Source: Curtobacterium sp. 458
GTDB lineage: Bacteria > Actinomycetota > Actinomycetes > Actinomycetales > Microbacteriaceae
Direction: 5' to 3'
DNA: 64,000 nt
Assembly (NCBI RefSeq): GCF_030406605.1
Contig: NZ_CP129104.1
Span: 880,072-944,071, forward strand
Of this stretch, positions 49,885-57,629 are shown in pieces. A program made the translations under genes and the position numbers. Under the pieces are notes generated by a model that was not told the origin of the DNA, did no database searches, and worked only from the letters and a program-made list of their open reading frames with translations. How positions within the stretch are numbered: the first letter of the stretch is position 1; each line of letters opens with the position of its first letter.

Positions 49885-50700
49885 ATGCCCACCACCTCTG
49901 TGCAGCTCTACTCGCTGCGCGACGCCATCGCCGAAGACCTCGACAAGGCCATCGCCCGGGTCCGCGAGATCGGCTACGAGAACGTCGAGCCGTACGCCTT
50001 CGTCGAGCGCGTCGACGACCTCGAGCGGGCACTGCAGGCCAACGGCCTCTCGGCACCCTCGGGCCACGTCGCGGTGATCGACGCCGAGGACACCGCCCCG
50101 ATCTGGGACGCCGCGAAGCGCCTCGGCATCCAGACCGTCATCGACCCGTTCATCCCGACCGACCGCTGGCAGACCGCCGACGACGTCAAGAAGATCGCGG
50201 ACCGGGTCAACGAGCTGACCGCCGAGGCCGCCGGGCACGGCCTGCAGTTCGGGTACCACAACCACCAGTGGGAGTTCACGAACAAGGTCGACGGGCGCAC
50301 CGTCTACGACCTGTTCGTCGAGCAGCTCGCACCGGAGACCGTGCTCGAGGTCGACACCTTCTGGGCGACCGTCGGCGGCGCGGACGCCCCCGCCGTGCTC
50401 CGCTCCCTCGGTGACCGCGTCGTCGCGATCCACGTGAAGGACGGCAAGGTCGACGGTGACATCCTCACCGCCCTCCCCTCCGCCGAGAGCGCCCTCATCG
50501 TCCCGGAGGCGCTCCAGCGCGCGTTCGAGAACCAGAAGCCCGCCGGTCAGGGCGACGTCGACGTCGCAGGCATCCTCGCCGCCGCTCCGCAGGCCATCCG
50601 CGTCGTCGAGTTCGACGCCTACGCCGGTGACGTCTTCGAGGGCATCACCGAGTCGCTGCAGTGGCTGCGCGAGAACGACACCGCCGGGAGCGCCGCGTGA
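49885..50700 (+). CDS. sugar phosphate isomerase/epimerase (AP endonuclease 2-like TIM barrel)
   Basis: 271 residues from ATG at 49885 with AAGGAG 9 bases before. TSVQLYSLRDAIAEDLDKAIARVREIGYENVEPYAF is the family opening; FGYHNHQWEF, VLEVDTFWA and VVAIHVKDGK hold the metal-binding His, Glu and Asp. Xylose isomerase-like TIM-barrel enzymes of this type act on sugars or inositols. Coupled by GTGA to the Gfo/Idh/MocA gene: a two-enzyme polyol or inositol-like catabolic step. Confidence 0.9.
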   Translation: MPTTSVQLYSLRDAIAEDLDKAIARVREIGYENVEPYAFVERVDDLERALQANGLSAPSGHVAVIDAEDTAPIWDAAKRLGIQTVIDPFIPTDRWQTADDVKKIADRVNELTAEAAGHGLQFGYHNHQWEFTNKVDGRTVYDLFVEQLAPETVLEVDTFWATVGGADAPAVLRSLGDRVVAIHVKDGKVDGDILTALPSAESALIVPEALQRAFENQKPAGQGDVDVAGILAAAPQAIRVVEFDAYAGDVFEGITESLQWLRENDTAGSAA

Positions 50701-51812
50701 CCCGCGTCGGCGTCGGCATCATCGGTGCCGGCAACATCTCCGACCAGTACCTGACGAACCTGACGCAGTTCGCCGACGTCGAGGTCCTGTTCGTCGCCGA
50801 CCTCATCCAGGAGCGCGCGAAGTCCCAGGCCGAGAAGTACGGCGTCCCGTCGTACGGCTCGGTCGAGGAGCTCCTCGCCCGCGACGACATCTCGATCGTG
50901 GTGAACATCACGATCCCGGCCGAGCACGCCAAGGTCGGCCAGCAGATCATCGCCGCCGGCAAGCACACCTGGAGCGAGAAGCCGGTCGCCACCACGGCCG
51001 AGGACGCGCAGGCGCTCCTCGCCGCGGCCGAGGCTGCCGGGGTCCGCTACGCCACGGCGCCGGACACCGTGCTCGGTGCGGGCATCCAGACCGCGATCCG
51101 CGCCATCGCCCGCGGGGACATCGGCACGCCGCTCACCGCGACGACGATGTTCCACGTGCCCGGCCCGGACCAGTGGCACCCGGACCCCGAGTTCCTGTAC
51201 GCGCAGGGCGCCGGTCCGCTGTTCGACATCGGCCCGTACTACGTCACGACGCTGCTCCACGCGTTCGGCTCCGCCTCGCGCGTGCAGGCCGTGTCGTCGA
51301 AGTCGCGCGAGACCCGCGTGATCGGTTCGGGTCCCCGTGCCGGCACCGAGTTCCCGGTCGAGGTGCCCACGCACCACGCCGCGCTCATCTCGTTCGCCGA
51401 CGGGCAGTCCGCGCAGACGACGCTGTCGTTCCAGCACGCCCTGCCGCGCAACGGCTTCGTCGAGATCAACGGCTCCGAGGGCACGATCGTGCTGCCGGAC
51501 CCGAACGTCTTCGACGGTGACAGCACGCTGTGGACGCTCGGCAAGGACGAGCCGACGACGCTGGCGCACAAGGGTTCCACCTGGGGTCGTGGCACGGGCG
51601 TCGTCGAGATGGCCCGCGCGATCGCCGAGGGCCGCCCCGAGCGGGCCTCCGGTGCTGTCGCGTCGCACGCGCTCGACGTCATGCTCGGCATCCGCGACGC
51701 GGCCGAGTCCGGCCAGGCCGTCGAGATCGCCTCGCGCATCGCGAAGCCGGAGCCGTTGCCCGAGGACTTCGACCCGGCAGCCGCGGTCCTCGCCGAGGGC
51801 GTCAACGCCTAG
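50697..51812 (+). CDS. Gfo/Idh/MocA family oxidoreductase
   Basis: 371 residues from GTG at 50697. Rossmann opening VGVGIIGAGNISDQYLTNL, the conserved SEKPVATT (EKP motif, catalytic Lys) near residue 95, and GAGPLFDIGPYYVTTLLHAFG in the C-terminal domain with the His/Asp pair. Oxidises sugar or inositol hydroxyls with NAD(P). Works with the preceding isomerase. A hairpin terminator follows. No transporter gene adjoins. Confidence 0.92.
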   Translation: MTRVGVGIIGAGNISDQYLTNLTQFADVEVLFVADLIQERAKSQAEKYGVPSYGSVEELLARDDISIVVNITIPAEHAKVGQQIIAAGKHTWSEKPVATTAEDAQALLAAAEAAGVRYATAPDTVLGAGIQTAIRAIARGDIGTPLTATTMFHVPGPDQWHPDPEFLYAQGAGPLFDIGPYYVTTLLHAFGSASRVQAVSSKSRETRVIGSGPRAGTEFPVEVPTHHAALISFADGQSAQTTLSFQHALPRNGFVEINGSEGTIVLPDPNVFDGDSTLWTLGKDEPTTLAHKGSTWGRGTGVVEMARAIAEGRPERASGAVASHALDVMLGIRDAAESGQAVEIASRIAKPEPLPEDFDPAAAVLAEGVNA

Positions 51813-51828
51813 TCGCACCGCACGAGGA

Positions 51829-51856
51829 GGGGCCGGTTCCGTCAGGGACCGGCCCC
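51829..51856 (+). terminator. hairpin terminator after the isomerase-dehydrogenase pair
   Basis: GGGGCCGGTTCC pairs with GGGACCGGCCCC (one G-T wobble) around a 4-base loop, followed by CTTCG. 17 bases after the stop codon. Confidence 0.75.
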
Positions 51857-51885
51857 CTTCGTGTCCGCCGTCCGGCGTCGTCGGC

Positions 51886-51897
51886 CGGGAGGCACGG
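51886..51897 (+). repeat. copy 4 of recurrent 12-mer CGGGAGGCACGG
   Basis: Exact copy between the terminator and the DUF1801 gene. Confidence 0.6.
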
Positions 51898-51981
51898 GTC
51901 GCGCCCGCCCCGCGGGCACCGGTCGCGCCGCGCGGGTCGATCCGGGACACCGCACCCGTCCGGCTGGGGTAGCGTCGCCCC

Positions 51982-52398
51982 GTGGCGAAGACCCCTGCGA
52001 TGACACCGACGCCGACGCCCCTCGCCGACGTGCTCGACCGCGCCACCGGTGCCCGTCGCGCCGAGGTCGACGATCTGGTGACGCTCCACCGCGACCTGAG
52101 CGGGGCGGAGCCGGTGGTGTGGGCGGGTCGCATCCTCGGGTTCGGTGCGGTCGAGTACCGGCACGACTCCGGCCGTTCGGGCACCGTGCCCCTGCTCGCG
52201 TTCGCCCCAGGTCCGAAGCACCACACGGTCTACCTCGCCTCGGGGTTCGCGGAACGGTGGCCGGACCTGCTCGAGCAGCTCGGAGCGCACCGGGCGAGCA
52301 CCGCCTGCCTCTACCTGACCCGACTCGAGGCGGTCGATCGGTCGGTGCTCCGTGAGCTGCTGGTCCGGACCCGAGACGACGCGCTGGCGAACGGCTGA
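51982..52398 (+). CDS. DUF1801 domain-containing protein
   Basis: 138 residues from GTG at 51982; ATG at 52000 is an alternative. LADVLDRATGARRAEVDDLVTLHRDLSGAEPVVWAGRILGFGAVEY and LLAFAPGPKHHTVYL are the DUF1801/YdhG-like pattern, small cytoplasmic proteins with a ferritin-unlike alpha/beta fold and no known activity. Not clearly part of an operon; 114 bases before the next gene. Confidence 0.82.
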   Translation: MAKTPAMTPTPTPLADVLDRATGARRAEVDDLVTLHRDLSGAEPVVWAGRILGFGAVEYRHDSGRSGTVPLLAFAPGPKHHTVYLASGFAERWPDLLEQLGAHRASTACLYLTRLEAVDRSVLRELLVRTRDDALANG

Positions 52399-52512
52399 TC
52401 CCGCCCCGGTCCACGAGACCCGCGCGGTCGGCCCGCCTCCGACGGGTCGTTCGGCGTCCGCGCCAAGATGGGTGGACGCCGTCGACCGGCGGACGAGCAG
52501 GAGGGCGCGACC

Positions 52513-53385
52513 ATGGCAGCACCGACGACCGACACCGAGGTCTCCTACCCCGCGGGCGCCCTGACGAGCGAGGGGACGGTCCTGCAGGTCGAGCCCGCGG
52601 GCGACGACCGGTGGGCCGTGTTCCTCGACCGCACCGCGGCGCACCCGGTCGACACCGCCTGGCCGGACCAGCCAGCCGACCGGGTTGCCCTCCGGGGGCC
52701 CGACGACGCGTACGAGGTGGCGGAGGTGCGGGTCGCCGGCTTCCACGACGGGAGCGTGCTCCTCGGGGACGCCCTGCCCGTGCGGACCGGCACGCCAGGG
52801 TGGGTGTTCGGTGTCGCGCACGTGGTCGCAGGGACCCCACCACGGGTCGGCGAGACCGTCACGGTCACCGTCGACGCGGCGTACCGCGCGGCGCTGAGCG
52901 TCGCGCACAGTGCCTGCCACCTCGCCGCCCTCGCCCTCGACGCAGCGCTCGCGGACCACTGGTCGAAGGCCGTGCCGGAGGACGCCCTCGGCCGTCCGGC
53001 CTTCGACGCGCTGGCCGTCACCCGGTCCTCGATCCACGAGTACCGGTCCGAGGACGTCTACCGGATCGGGAAGTCGCTCCGGAAGAAGGGCTTCGACCCG
53101 AGCGCGTTCGACGACCCCGACGCGATCGCTGCCCGGGTGACGGAGCAGCTCCGCGCCTGGACCGCCGCCGGGGGCTCGATCCACGTCGACGCCGAGGGTC
53201 CCGGCCTCTCCGCACGGCGGCAGTGGACGTGCGCGCTGCCCGAGGGCACCGCCGCGATCCCCTGCGGCGGCACGCACGCCGAGTCCCTCGCCGACCTGGT
53301 CGACCCCGCGGTCACGATCAGCGTCGAGGACGTCCCCGGCGCGCGGCTCGTCACGATGACGACGAGGGTCACCGCGCCCCGCTGA
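52513..53385 (+). CDS. alanyl-tRNA editing (AlaX)-like protein
   Basis: 290 residues from ATG at 52513, with an AGGA upstream. VAHSACHLAALALDAAL corresponds to the HxxxH metal motif of AlaRS/AlaX editing domains, and IPCGGTHAESLADL to the second motif CxxxH. These hydrolyse mischarged Ser- or Gly-tRNA-Ala. An N-terminal ~100-residue beta domain (VLQVEPAGDDRWAVFLDRTAAHP...) matches the AlaX-N layout. The first motif has HSACH instead of the common HTAxH. Not near alaS. Tentative in exact substrate. Confidence 0.72.
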   Translation: MAAPTTDTEVSYPAGALTSEGTVLQVEPAGDDRWAVFLDRTAAHPVDTAWPDQPADRVALRGPDDAYEVAEVRVAGFHDGSVLLGDALPVRTGTPGWVFGVAHVVAGTPPRVGETVTVTVDAAYRAALSVAHSACHLAALALDAALADHWSKAVPEDALGRPAFDALAVTRSSIHEYRSEDVYRIGKSLRKKGFDPSAFDDPDAIAARVTEQLRAWTAAGGSIHVDAEGPGLSARRQWTCALPEGTAAIPCGGTHAESLADLVDPAVTISVEDVPGARLVTMTTRVTAPR

Positions 53386-53397
53386 GCCGCGGTCGCG

Positions 53398-54006
53398 TCA
53401 GGGCGCCGGGGGCAGGAGCCGCTCGAGCATGCGGAGCACGCGCTCCCCGTCGACGGCGTCCGGGTCGAGCAGCCACTGCACCTGCAGGCCGTCCGACGCC
53501 GCGATGCCGAGGCTCGCCAGGTCCACCGGGTCGAGGTCGTCGCGGATGCGCCCGGCGGCCTGGTCGGCCCGGATCCACTCGGCGAGCTCGGCGCGCAGTG
53601 CGGCGAAGCGCTCGCGCATGAACTCCCGGGTCGCCGGGTGCCCCTCCTGCACCGCGTCGGCCGACAGCGTCGTGTAGAGCTGCACGAGGCCGGGGACCGC
53701 TCGGTTCCGCACGGCACTGTCCCGCATGTCGCCGATCGCCGACTTGACGCGCTCCGGATCGGCCTGCGACCGGACCTCGTGCTCGTGGTAGACCGCGAGC
53801 AGCAGTTCGTCGCGGCTCGGGAAGTAGTGCCGGAGCGCTGCGTGGGTGATGCCGAGCGCGTCGGCGACCGACCGGAGCGACGACGCGTCGACGCCCTGCG
53901 CCGCGACCATGCGGATCATCTCGTCGAGGATCTGCGCCCGGCGCTCGGCGCCCTTGCGGTACCCGCGTCGTCGCGGGACCGCGTCGTCGTCGGCCGGGGA
54001 GGTCAC
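53398..54006 (-). CDS. TetR family transcriptional regulator
   Basis: 202 residues from GTG at 54006. HTH at residues ~20-65: RRAQILDEMIRMVAAQGVDASSLRSVADALGITHAALRHYFPSRDELLLAV. The C-terminal domain is of the TetR_C_6 type (KSAIGDMRDSAVRNRAVPGLVQLYTTLSADAVQ...). A palindromic site just before its start resembles one in the esterase-isomerase gap at 49733-49755, so it may control the sugar isomerase operon 4 kb away. Converges with the AlaX-like gene. Confidence 0.85.
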   Translation of the reverse strand: MTSPADDDAVPRRRGYRKGAERRAQILDEMIRMVAAQGVDASSLRSVADALGITHAALRHYFPSRDELLLAVYHEHEVRSQADPERVKSAIGDMRDSAVRNRAVPGLVQLYTTLSADAVQEGHPATREFMRERFAALRAELAEWIRADQAAGRIRDDLDPVDLASLGIAASDGLQVQWLLDPDAVDGERVLRMLERLLPPAP

Positions 54007-54010
54007 CCCG

Positions 54011-54033
54011 CCAACTTACCGCTGGAAGGTTTT
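54011..54033. promoter_or_regulatory. candidate autoregulatory operator of the TetR gene
   Basis: CCAACTTACC-GCT-GGAAGGTTTT; 6 of 10 arm positions are symmetric, and its AAC...GG-GGTTTT parts match the site at 49733-49755. It begins 5 bases before the GTG on the minus strand. Confidence 0.4.
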
Positions 54034-54096
54034 CCGCGCGACCGGTCGTGGGCACGGGCCGGCGCACGATCGCGCGCCGCACCACGGCATGGTCGC

Positions 54097-54636
54097 TCAG
54101 TCTGCGTCGGCGGGGACCGTGTACTCGTCGACCGGCACGGGCGATCCCTCCGCGAGCGCGTCCACGATCGCCGAGAGCGTCCGCGTGAGCACCTCGTTGT
54201 CGTCGTCCGACAGCCCGTCCAGCACGCCCACCACGGCCTCGTGGAACGAGGCGTAGGAGACACCGATCTTCGCCGCCGCCTCGTCGGTCGGCTCGAGGAC
54301 CTGCTGTCGACGGTCCGTCGGGTGCGCGGCCCGCACGAGGTCGCCCGACGCGACGAGCCCGTCGACGAGCTTGGTGACGGACGCGTTGGACACCGACAGC
54401 ATCACCGCGAGGTCCTTCGGTCTCATCGGCCGGTCGTCGCGGTGCGCCTGGAGCAGGTACCGGAGCGCGAGCGACTCGTTCTTCGTCAGCCCGGTCTCGA
54501 CACGTGCGGCCTCGATCTGCTGCTCCTCGGCGTGCTGCAGGCGGAGCAGTGCGTCGACCGCGGTCTTGGCGGCGGCCGAGCGGGGCTGGCGGGCGTAGAG
54601 GTGGGCGTGCTCGCGGCGGACGACGGTCAACGGCAT
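54097..54636 (-). CDS. MarR family transcriptional regulator
   Basis: 179 residues. A helical start (AAAKTAVDALLRLQHAEEQQIEAARVETGLTKNESLALRYLL) leads into the winged helix: MRPKDLAVMLSVSNASVTKLVDGLVASGDLVRAAHPTDRRQQVLEPTDEA, with the DRR wing turn. It lies 18 bases after a 60-residue gene, forming a two-gene unit with repeats in the promoter region. Target not known. Confidence 0.85.
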   Translation of the reverse strand: MPLTVVRREHAHLYARQPRSAAAKTAVDALLRLQHAEEQQIEAARVETGLTKNESLALRYLLQAHRDDRPMRPKDLAVMLSVSNASVTKLVDGLVASGDLVRAAHPTDRRQQVLEPTDEAAAKIGVSYASFHEAVVGVLDGLSDDDNEVLTRTLSAIVDALAEGSPVPVDEYTVPADAD

Positions 54637-54654
54637 GCGGTCATGCGCTCCTGG

Positions 54655-54837
54655 TCAGACGAGGGTTGCCGAGAAGAAGTCGGCGTAGGACGGTTCGGTC
54701 TGCTTCGCGAGCAGCGACGGATCCTCGATCCGACGCTGGACGAAGGCGTCGATCACTGCCTGGTCGGTCAGGCCGACCCGGGGGTGGCTCCGTCCGCTGG
54801 CTGCGAGTCGCGGCATCCCCGTGTACGTGCTGCGCAT
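54655..54837 (-). CDS. small protein of unknown function upstream of MarR
   Basis: 60 residues from ATG at 54837, with GGAAGG upstream. No signal or membrane segment. The second half VGLTDQAVIDAFVQRRIEDPSLLAKQTEPSYADFFSATLV looks folded, with a basic first half. No family recognised. Its position directly before MarR suggests a ligand-binding or accessory role for that regulator, or an independent small protein. Real coding is supported by the ribosome binding site and the tight spacing only. Confidence 0.5.
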   Translation of the reverse strand: MRSTYTGMPRLAASGRSHPRVGLTDQAVIDAFVQRRIEDPSLLAKQTEPSYADFFSATLV

Positions 54838-54870
54838 GTCTGATCCCGCCTTCCTGCTGTGGTCGAGGTG

Positions 54871-54960
54871 TCCGTCGTGGACGATCCAGACTCTTTCACG
54901 AGGTGAACGGTTTGCGCAACGAACAGTTTCCGTCCTGGACGATTCGCGCACTGAACCGTT
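54871..54960. repeat. two direct-repeat modules in the promoter region of the small gene-MarR unit
   Basis: TCCGTCGTGGACGAT (54871-54885) and TCCGTCCTGGACGAT (54929-54943) differ at one base. Each is followed by TGAACGGTT (54904-54912) or TGAACCGTT (54952-54960). TTGCGCAA (54912-54919) lies between. The layout suggests a regulator site. Confidence 0.55.
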
Positions 54961-54972
54961 CGGACAGTGCCG

Positions 54973-55533
54973 TCAGGAGAGCATGCCGACGGCCATGACC
55001 ACGACCGCCGTCCCCATCGTCACGGTCTCGAGCAGCGGGAGCATGCCCGCCCGGCGCCGGCCTCGCTCCTGTGCCCGTTCCCGTTCCCGTTCCCGGAGGC
55101 AGCCGCGGACCTCCGCGACCGTCAGGACGAGGTACCCGGCGGTCAGCCCGGCGAGCACGGCCGCCCACGTCGCGGCGACCGGTCCGCCGTGGTCGTGCAT
55201 GCCGGGCATCGAGCCGTCGTGCGACATCCCGACGCCCATCGCGCCCATCACCAGCAACCCGAGCGCCGCGTGCAGCCGCGCGGACGGGTCCGCACGCGCG
55301 CCGTTCCGCTGCGACCGGTCGACCGCGGCGAGCGCCACCGCCAGGACGACCAGGACCAGGAACCAGGCGGCTCCGGGGAGGACGCGGGGCGTCAGGAGGC
55401 CGTCTGCCATCGCGGCGACCATCGTGATCGCCGCGACGACGTCGACCGCACGGCCGGGGCGCCACGCCCCGACCGTGCAGCACGCTCCGGCGGACGCCGG
55501 CAGGACGGCGACCAGCCCGAGGACGTCCGTCAC
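54973..55533 (-). CDS. DUF5134-like membrane protein with Met/His-rich loop
   Basis: 186 residues from GTG at 55533, about 5-6 membrane spans (VDVVAAITMVAAMADGLL; AAWFLVLVVLAVALAAV; AALGLLVMGAMGVGM; AATWAAVLAGLTAGYLVLTV; LLETVTMGTAVVVMAVGML). One loop reads MSHDGSMPGMHDHGG, a dense Met/His set of the kind that binds copper. It starts one base after the stop of the copper amine oxidase, so copper delivery to that enzyme is a reasonable inference. The family is seen near copper genes in actinobacteria. Confidence 0.72.
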   Translation of the reverse strand: MTDVLGLVAVLPASAGACCTVGAWRPGRAVDVVAAITMVAAMADGLLTPRVLPGAAWFLVLVVLAVALAAVDRSQRNGARADPSARLHAALGLLVMGAMGVGMSHDGSMPGMHDHGGPVAATWAAVLAGLTAGYLVLTVAEVRGCLRERERERAQERGRRRAGMLPLLETVTMGTAVVVMAVGMLS

Positions 55534-55534
55534 G

Positions 55535-57508
55535 TCAGTGCCCGGTGTGGTGCGTGCAGTGCGCGTCCGTGGCGGCCGACACCGCGGCCGGCACGTTCAG
55601 GGCGGGGTTGCGCGGGAAGAACCCGTACGGCTTCAGGGTGAACTTCGCGTAGTCGACGGGCATCACGGGCCAGTCCTCCGGGCGGGGGAAGTGCGTCGGA
55701 CCGAAGGTGTGCCAGAGCACGATGTCCTCACCGTCGAGCGACCGGTCGGCTTGCACGTACCGCGCGACGCCGTCCCCGCCCGGGTTCTGGTGCACGAAGT
55801 CACCCGCCGCGTACTGCTCGGCGGGGTCGTACTGCGTGACGTAGAGGTGCTTGCGGGCGAACTCGGCGCGCGACGCGACCGAGGACGAGTCGTCGGCGAG
55901 CAGCACCGGGGCGTCCTGCGGGTACAGCACGTAGCCGGTCGGCCGGCCGAGGTGGTTGCGCTCCTCGGTGTTCGAGATGAACCAGGTCCGGCCACGGGAC
56001 GCGTCCGCGAGCCGCCCCGACATCGACTCCGAGGCGATGCGCGTCGCCCGCTTCGTGAACGCGTTCCCGTGCTCGTTGCCGGGTCCGACCGGCACCCGGA
56101 CCGCGTCGATCTCGTCCACGGCGTTGGTGAGCCCGTCCACGGTCATGTCGAGCCGCGCGGAGAACAGGTGCTGGTGGTACGGCGCACCCAGCCCGGGGGC
56201 GACCTCGGACGCGAACCCGTAGTCCGATCCGTCGGCGTCCCGGCCGGGGTAGGACGAGGTGAACAGGACGCCGGTGAGCTTCGCCTCGCACTCGATCGTG
56301 CCGTCGAGGTAGAGGTACCAGTAGAAGCCGTAGTCGTAGTTGCCGACGGTCGTGAAGAAGGAGATCACGAGGCGGCGGGACCGGCGGACCTCGTGCGAGC
56401 CGGTGTAGATGTCCTCGTGCTTCCAGAGCGTGCCGAAGTCCTCCTCGTGCATGCAGATCCCGTTCGTGATGGTCTGCGGGTTGCCGAGCTCGTCGGCGAG
56501 GACGGCGTCGAAGTAGCGGATCTCGCCGACGCAGTCACAGCCGAGCTCGAGGGAGTTCGTGAAGCGGCCGAAGAGGTACTCGCCGGTGTCGAAGTAGTTC
56601 TGCCAGAACCGCACGGGCGAGGGGTCCCCGTAGGGCACGAGCATCTCGTCGATCGACGCGCGGTACACGATCGGGCGCAGCCGGTCGCCGTCCTGCCAGG
56701 AGAGCTGGCGGAGCACCAGTCCCTCGCGTGGGTCGAACCCGACCTGGAACCGCCAGTTCGCCCACTCGACGAACTCACCGTCGACCGTGAAGGACGGCCC
56801 CTCGGGCTGGGTGATGACGATCGGCTTGAGGTCGAGCGGCTCGCCCTGGAGCTCCGGGTCGTCGAAGTTGCCCGAGGTCGCGGGGACGGGCATGTCGGCG
56901 GCGTCGACGATCCGGGTGACGGTGCGGTTCGCCGCGTCGACGTACACCGAGAGCCCGTCGACGGGGTGTGCCCACACGTGGTCGGCGGGGTGGTCCTGCC
57001 GGAAGGCGAGCACGCGGAGGATGCGTCGGCCCTCCTCCTCGGGGAGGTCGTAGTACCCGGCCGACAGTGGGACGCACTTGACCTCCTCGACGGTGAGCCC
57101 GCGTGCCGCGAGGGCGGCCACCCACCGCTCGTCGGCCGCCGCGATCTCGCCGACGGCGTCGAACTCCTCGATGAGCACCGGGAGCTGACCGCGCGAGCCG
57201 TCCAGGACGTCGGTGCGCAGGACCGTACCGCCGTCGATCGACACGACGTTGTCGGTCGAGCGGCCCGTCGCCATGTCGAGCAGCATCACGCGGGCGCACC
57301 GTTCCGGGACTGCGCCGGTCCCGGCCTGCCATGCCAGGACGTCGCGCTTGTGCGGCTCCGCGAGACCGACGTAGGCGAACCGGGTGGTGTCGGTCCAGTC
57401 CGGCTGCGCCGTCACGACGTCGCGGATCCGGGTGATCTCCGGGGCGGTGAGGCTCGCCAGCGGGTGGGTGGTCGAGGTGGCGGGGACGGTCGGTTCGGTG
57501 ATGGTCAT
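55535..57508 (-). CDS. primary-amine oxidase (copper- and topaquinone-dependent)
   Basis: 657 residues from ATG at 57508. Oxidises primary amines (tyramine, phenylethylamine, histamine) to aldehyde, NH3 and H2O2. TVGNYDY holds Tyr391, the precursor of topaquinone (N-Y-D/E-Y). The base Asp is in YFDTGEYLFG, copper histidines in APYHQHLFSARLD and near the C-terminus (LWHTFGPTHFPRPEDWPVMP). No signal peptide, so it is cytoplasmic, as in Arthrobacter. The end DAHCTHHTGH is His-rich. Permeases and an IclR regulator surround it. Confidence 0.95.
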   Translation of the reverse strand: MTITEPTVPATSTTHPLASLTAPEITRIRDVVTAQPDWTDTTRFAYVGLAEPHKRDVLAWQAGTGAVPERCARVMLLDMATGRSTDNVVSIDGGTVLRTDVLDGSRGQLPVLIEEFDAVGEIAAADERWVAALAARGLTVEEVKCVPLSAGYYDLPEEEGRRILRVLAFRQDHPADHVWAHPVDGLSVYVDAANRTVTRIVDAADMPVPATSGNFDDPELQGEPLDLKPIVITQPEGPSFTVDGEFVEWANWRFQVGFDPREGLVLRQLSWQDGDRLRPIVYRASIDEMLVPYGDPSPVRFWQNYFDTGEYLFGRFTNSLELGCDCVGEIRYFDAVLADELGNPQTITNGICMHEEDFGTLWKHEDIYTGSHEVRRSRRLVISFFTTVGNYDYGFYWYLYLDGTIECEAKLTGVLFTSSYPGRDADGSDYGFASEVAPGLGAPYHQHLFSARLDMTVDGLTNAVDEIDAVRVPVGPGNEHGNAFTKRATRIASESMSGRLADASRGRTWFISNTEERNHLGRPTGYVLYPQDAPVLLADDSSSVASRAEFARKHLYVTQYDPAEQYAAGDFVHQNPGGDGVARYVQADRSLDGEDIVLWHTFGPTHFPRPEDWPVMPVDYAKFTLKPYGFFPRNPALNVPAAVSAATDAHCTHHTGH

Positions 57509-57531
57509 GCGCGTGGTTCCTTGCGTTCGGT

Positions 57532-57543
57532 CGGGAGGCACGG
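57532..57543 (+). repeat. copy 5 of recurrent 12-mer CGGGAGGCACGG
   Basis: Exact copy between the amine oxidase and the APC permease gene. Confidence 0.6.
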
Positions 57544-57629
57544 TGTGGGTCGGTGGGTCGGCTCACGCCGACTGGGTGGTCGGTGCTGTCGGTCGGTCCT
57601 GCTGGCGGGACGCCGCCGGTCGGTGCCGC

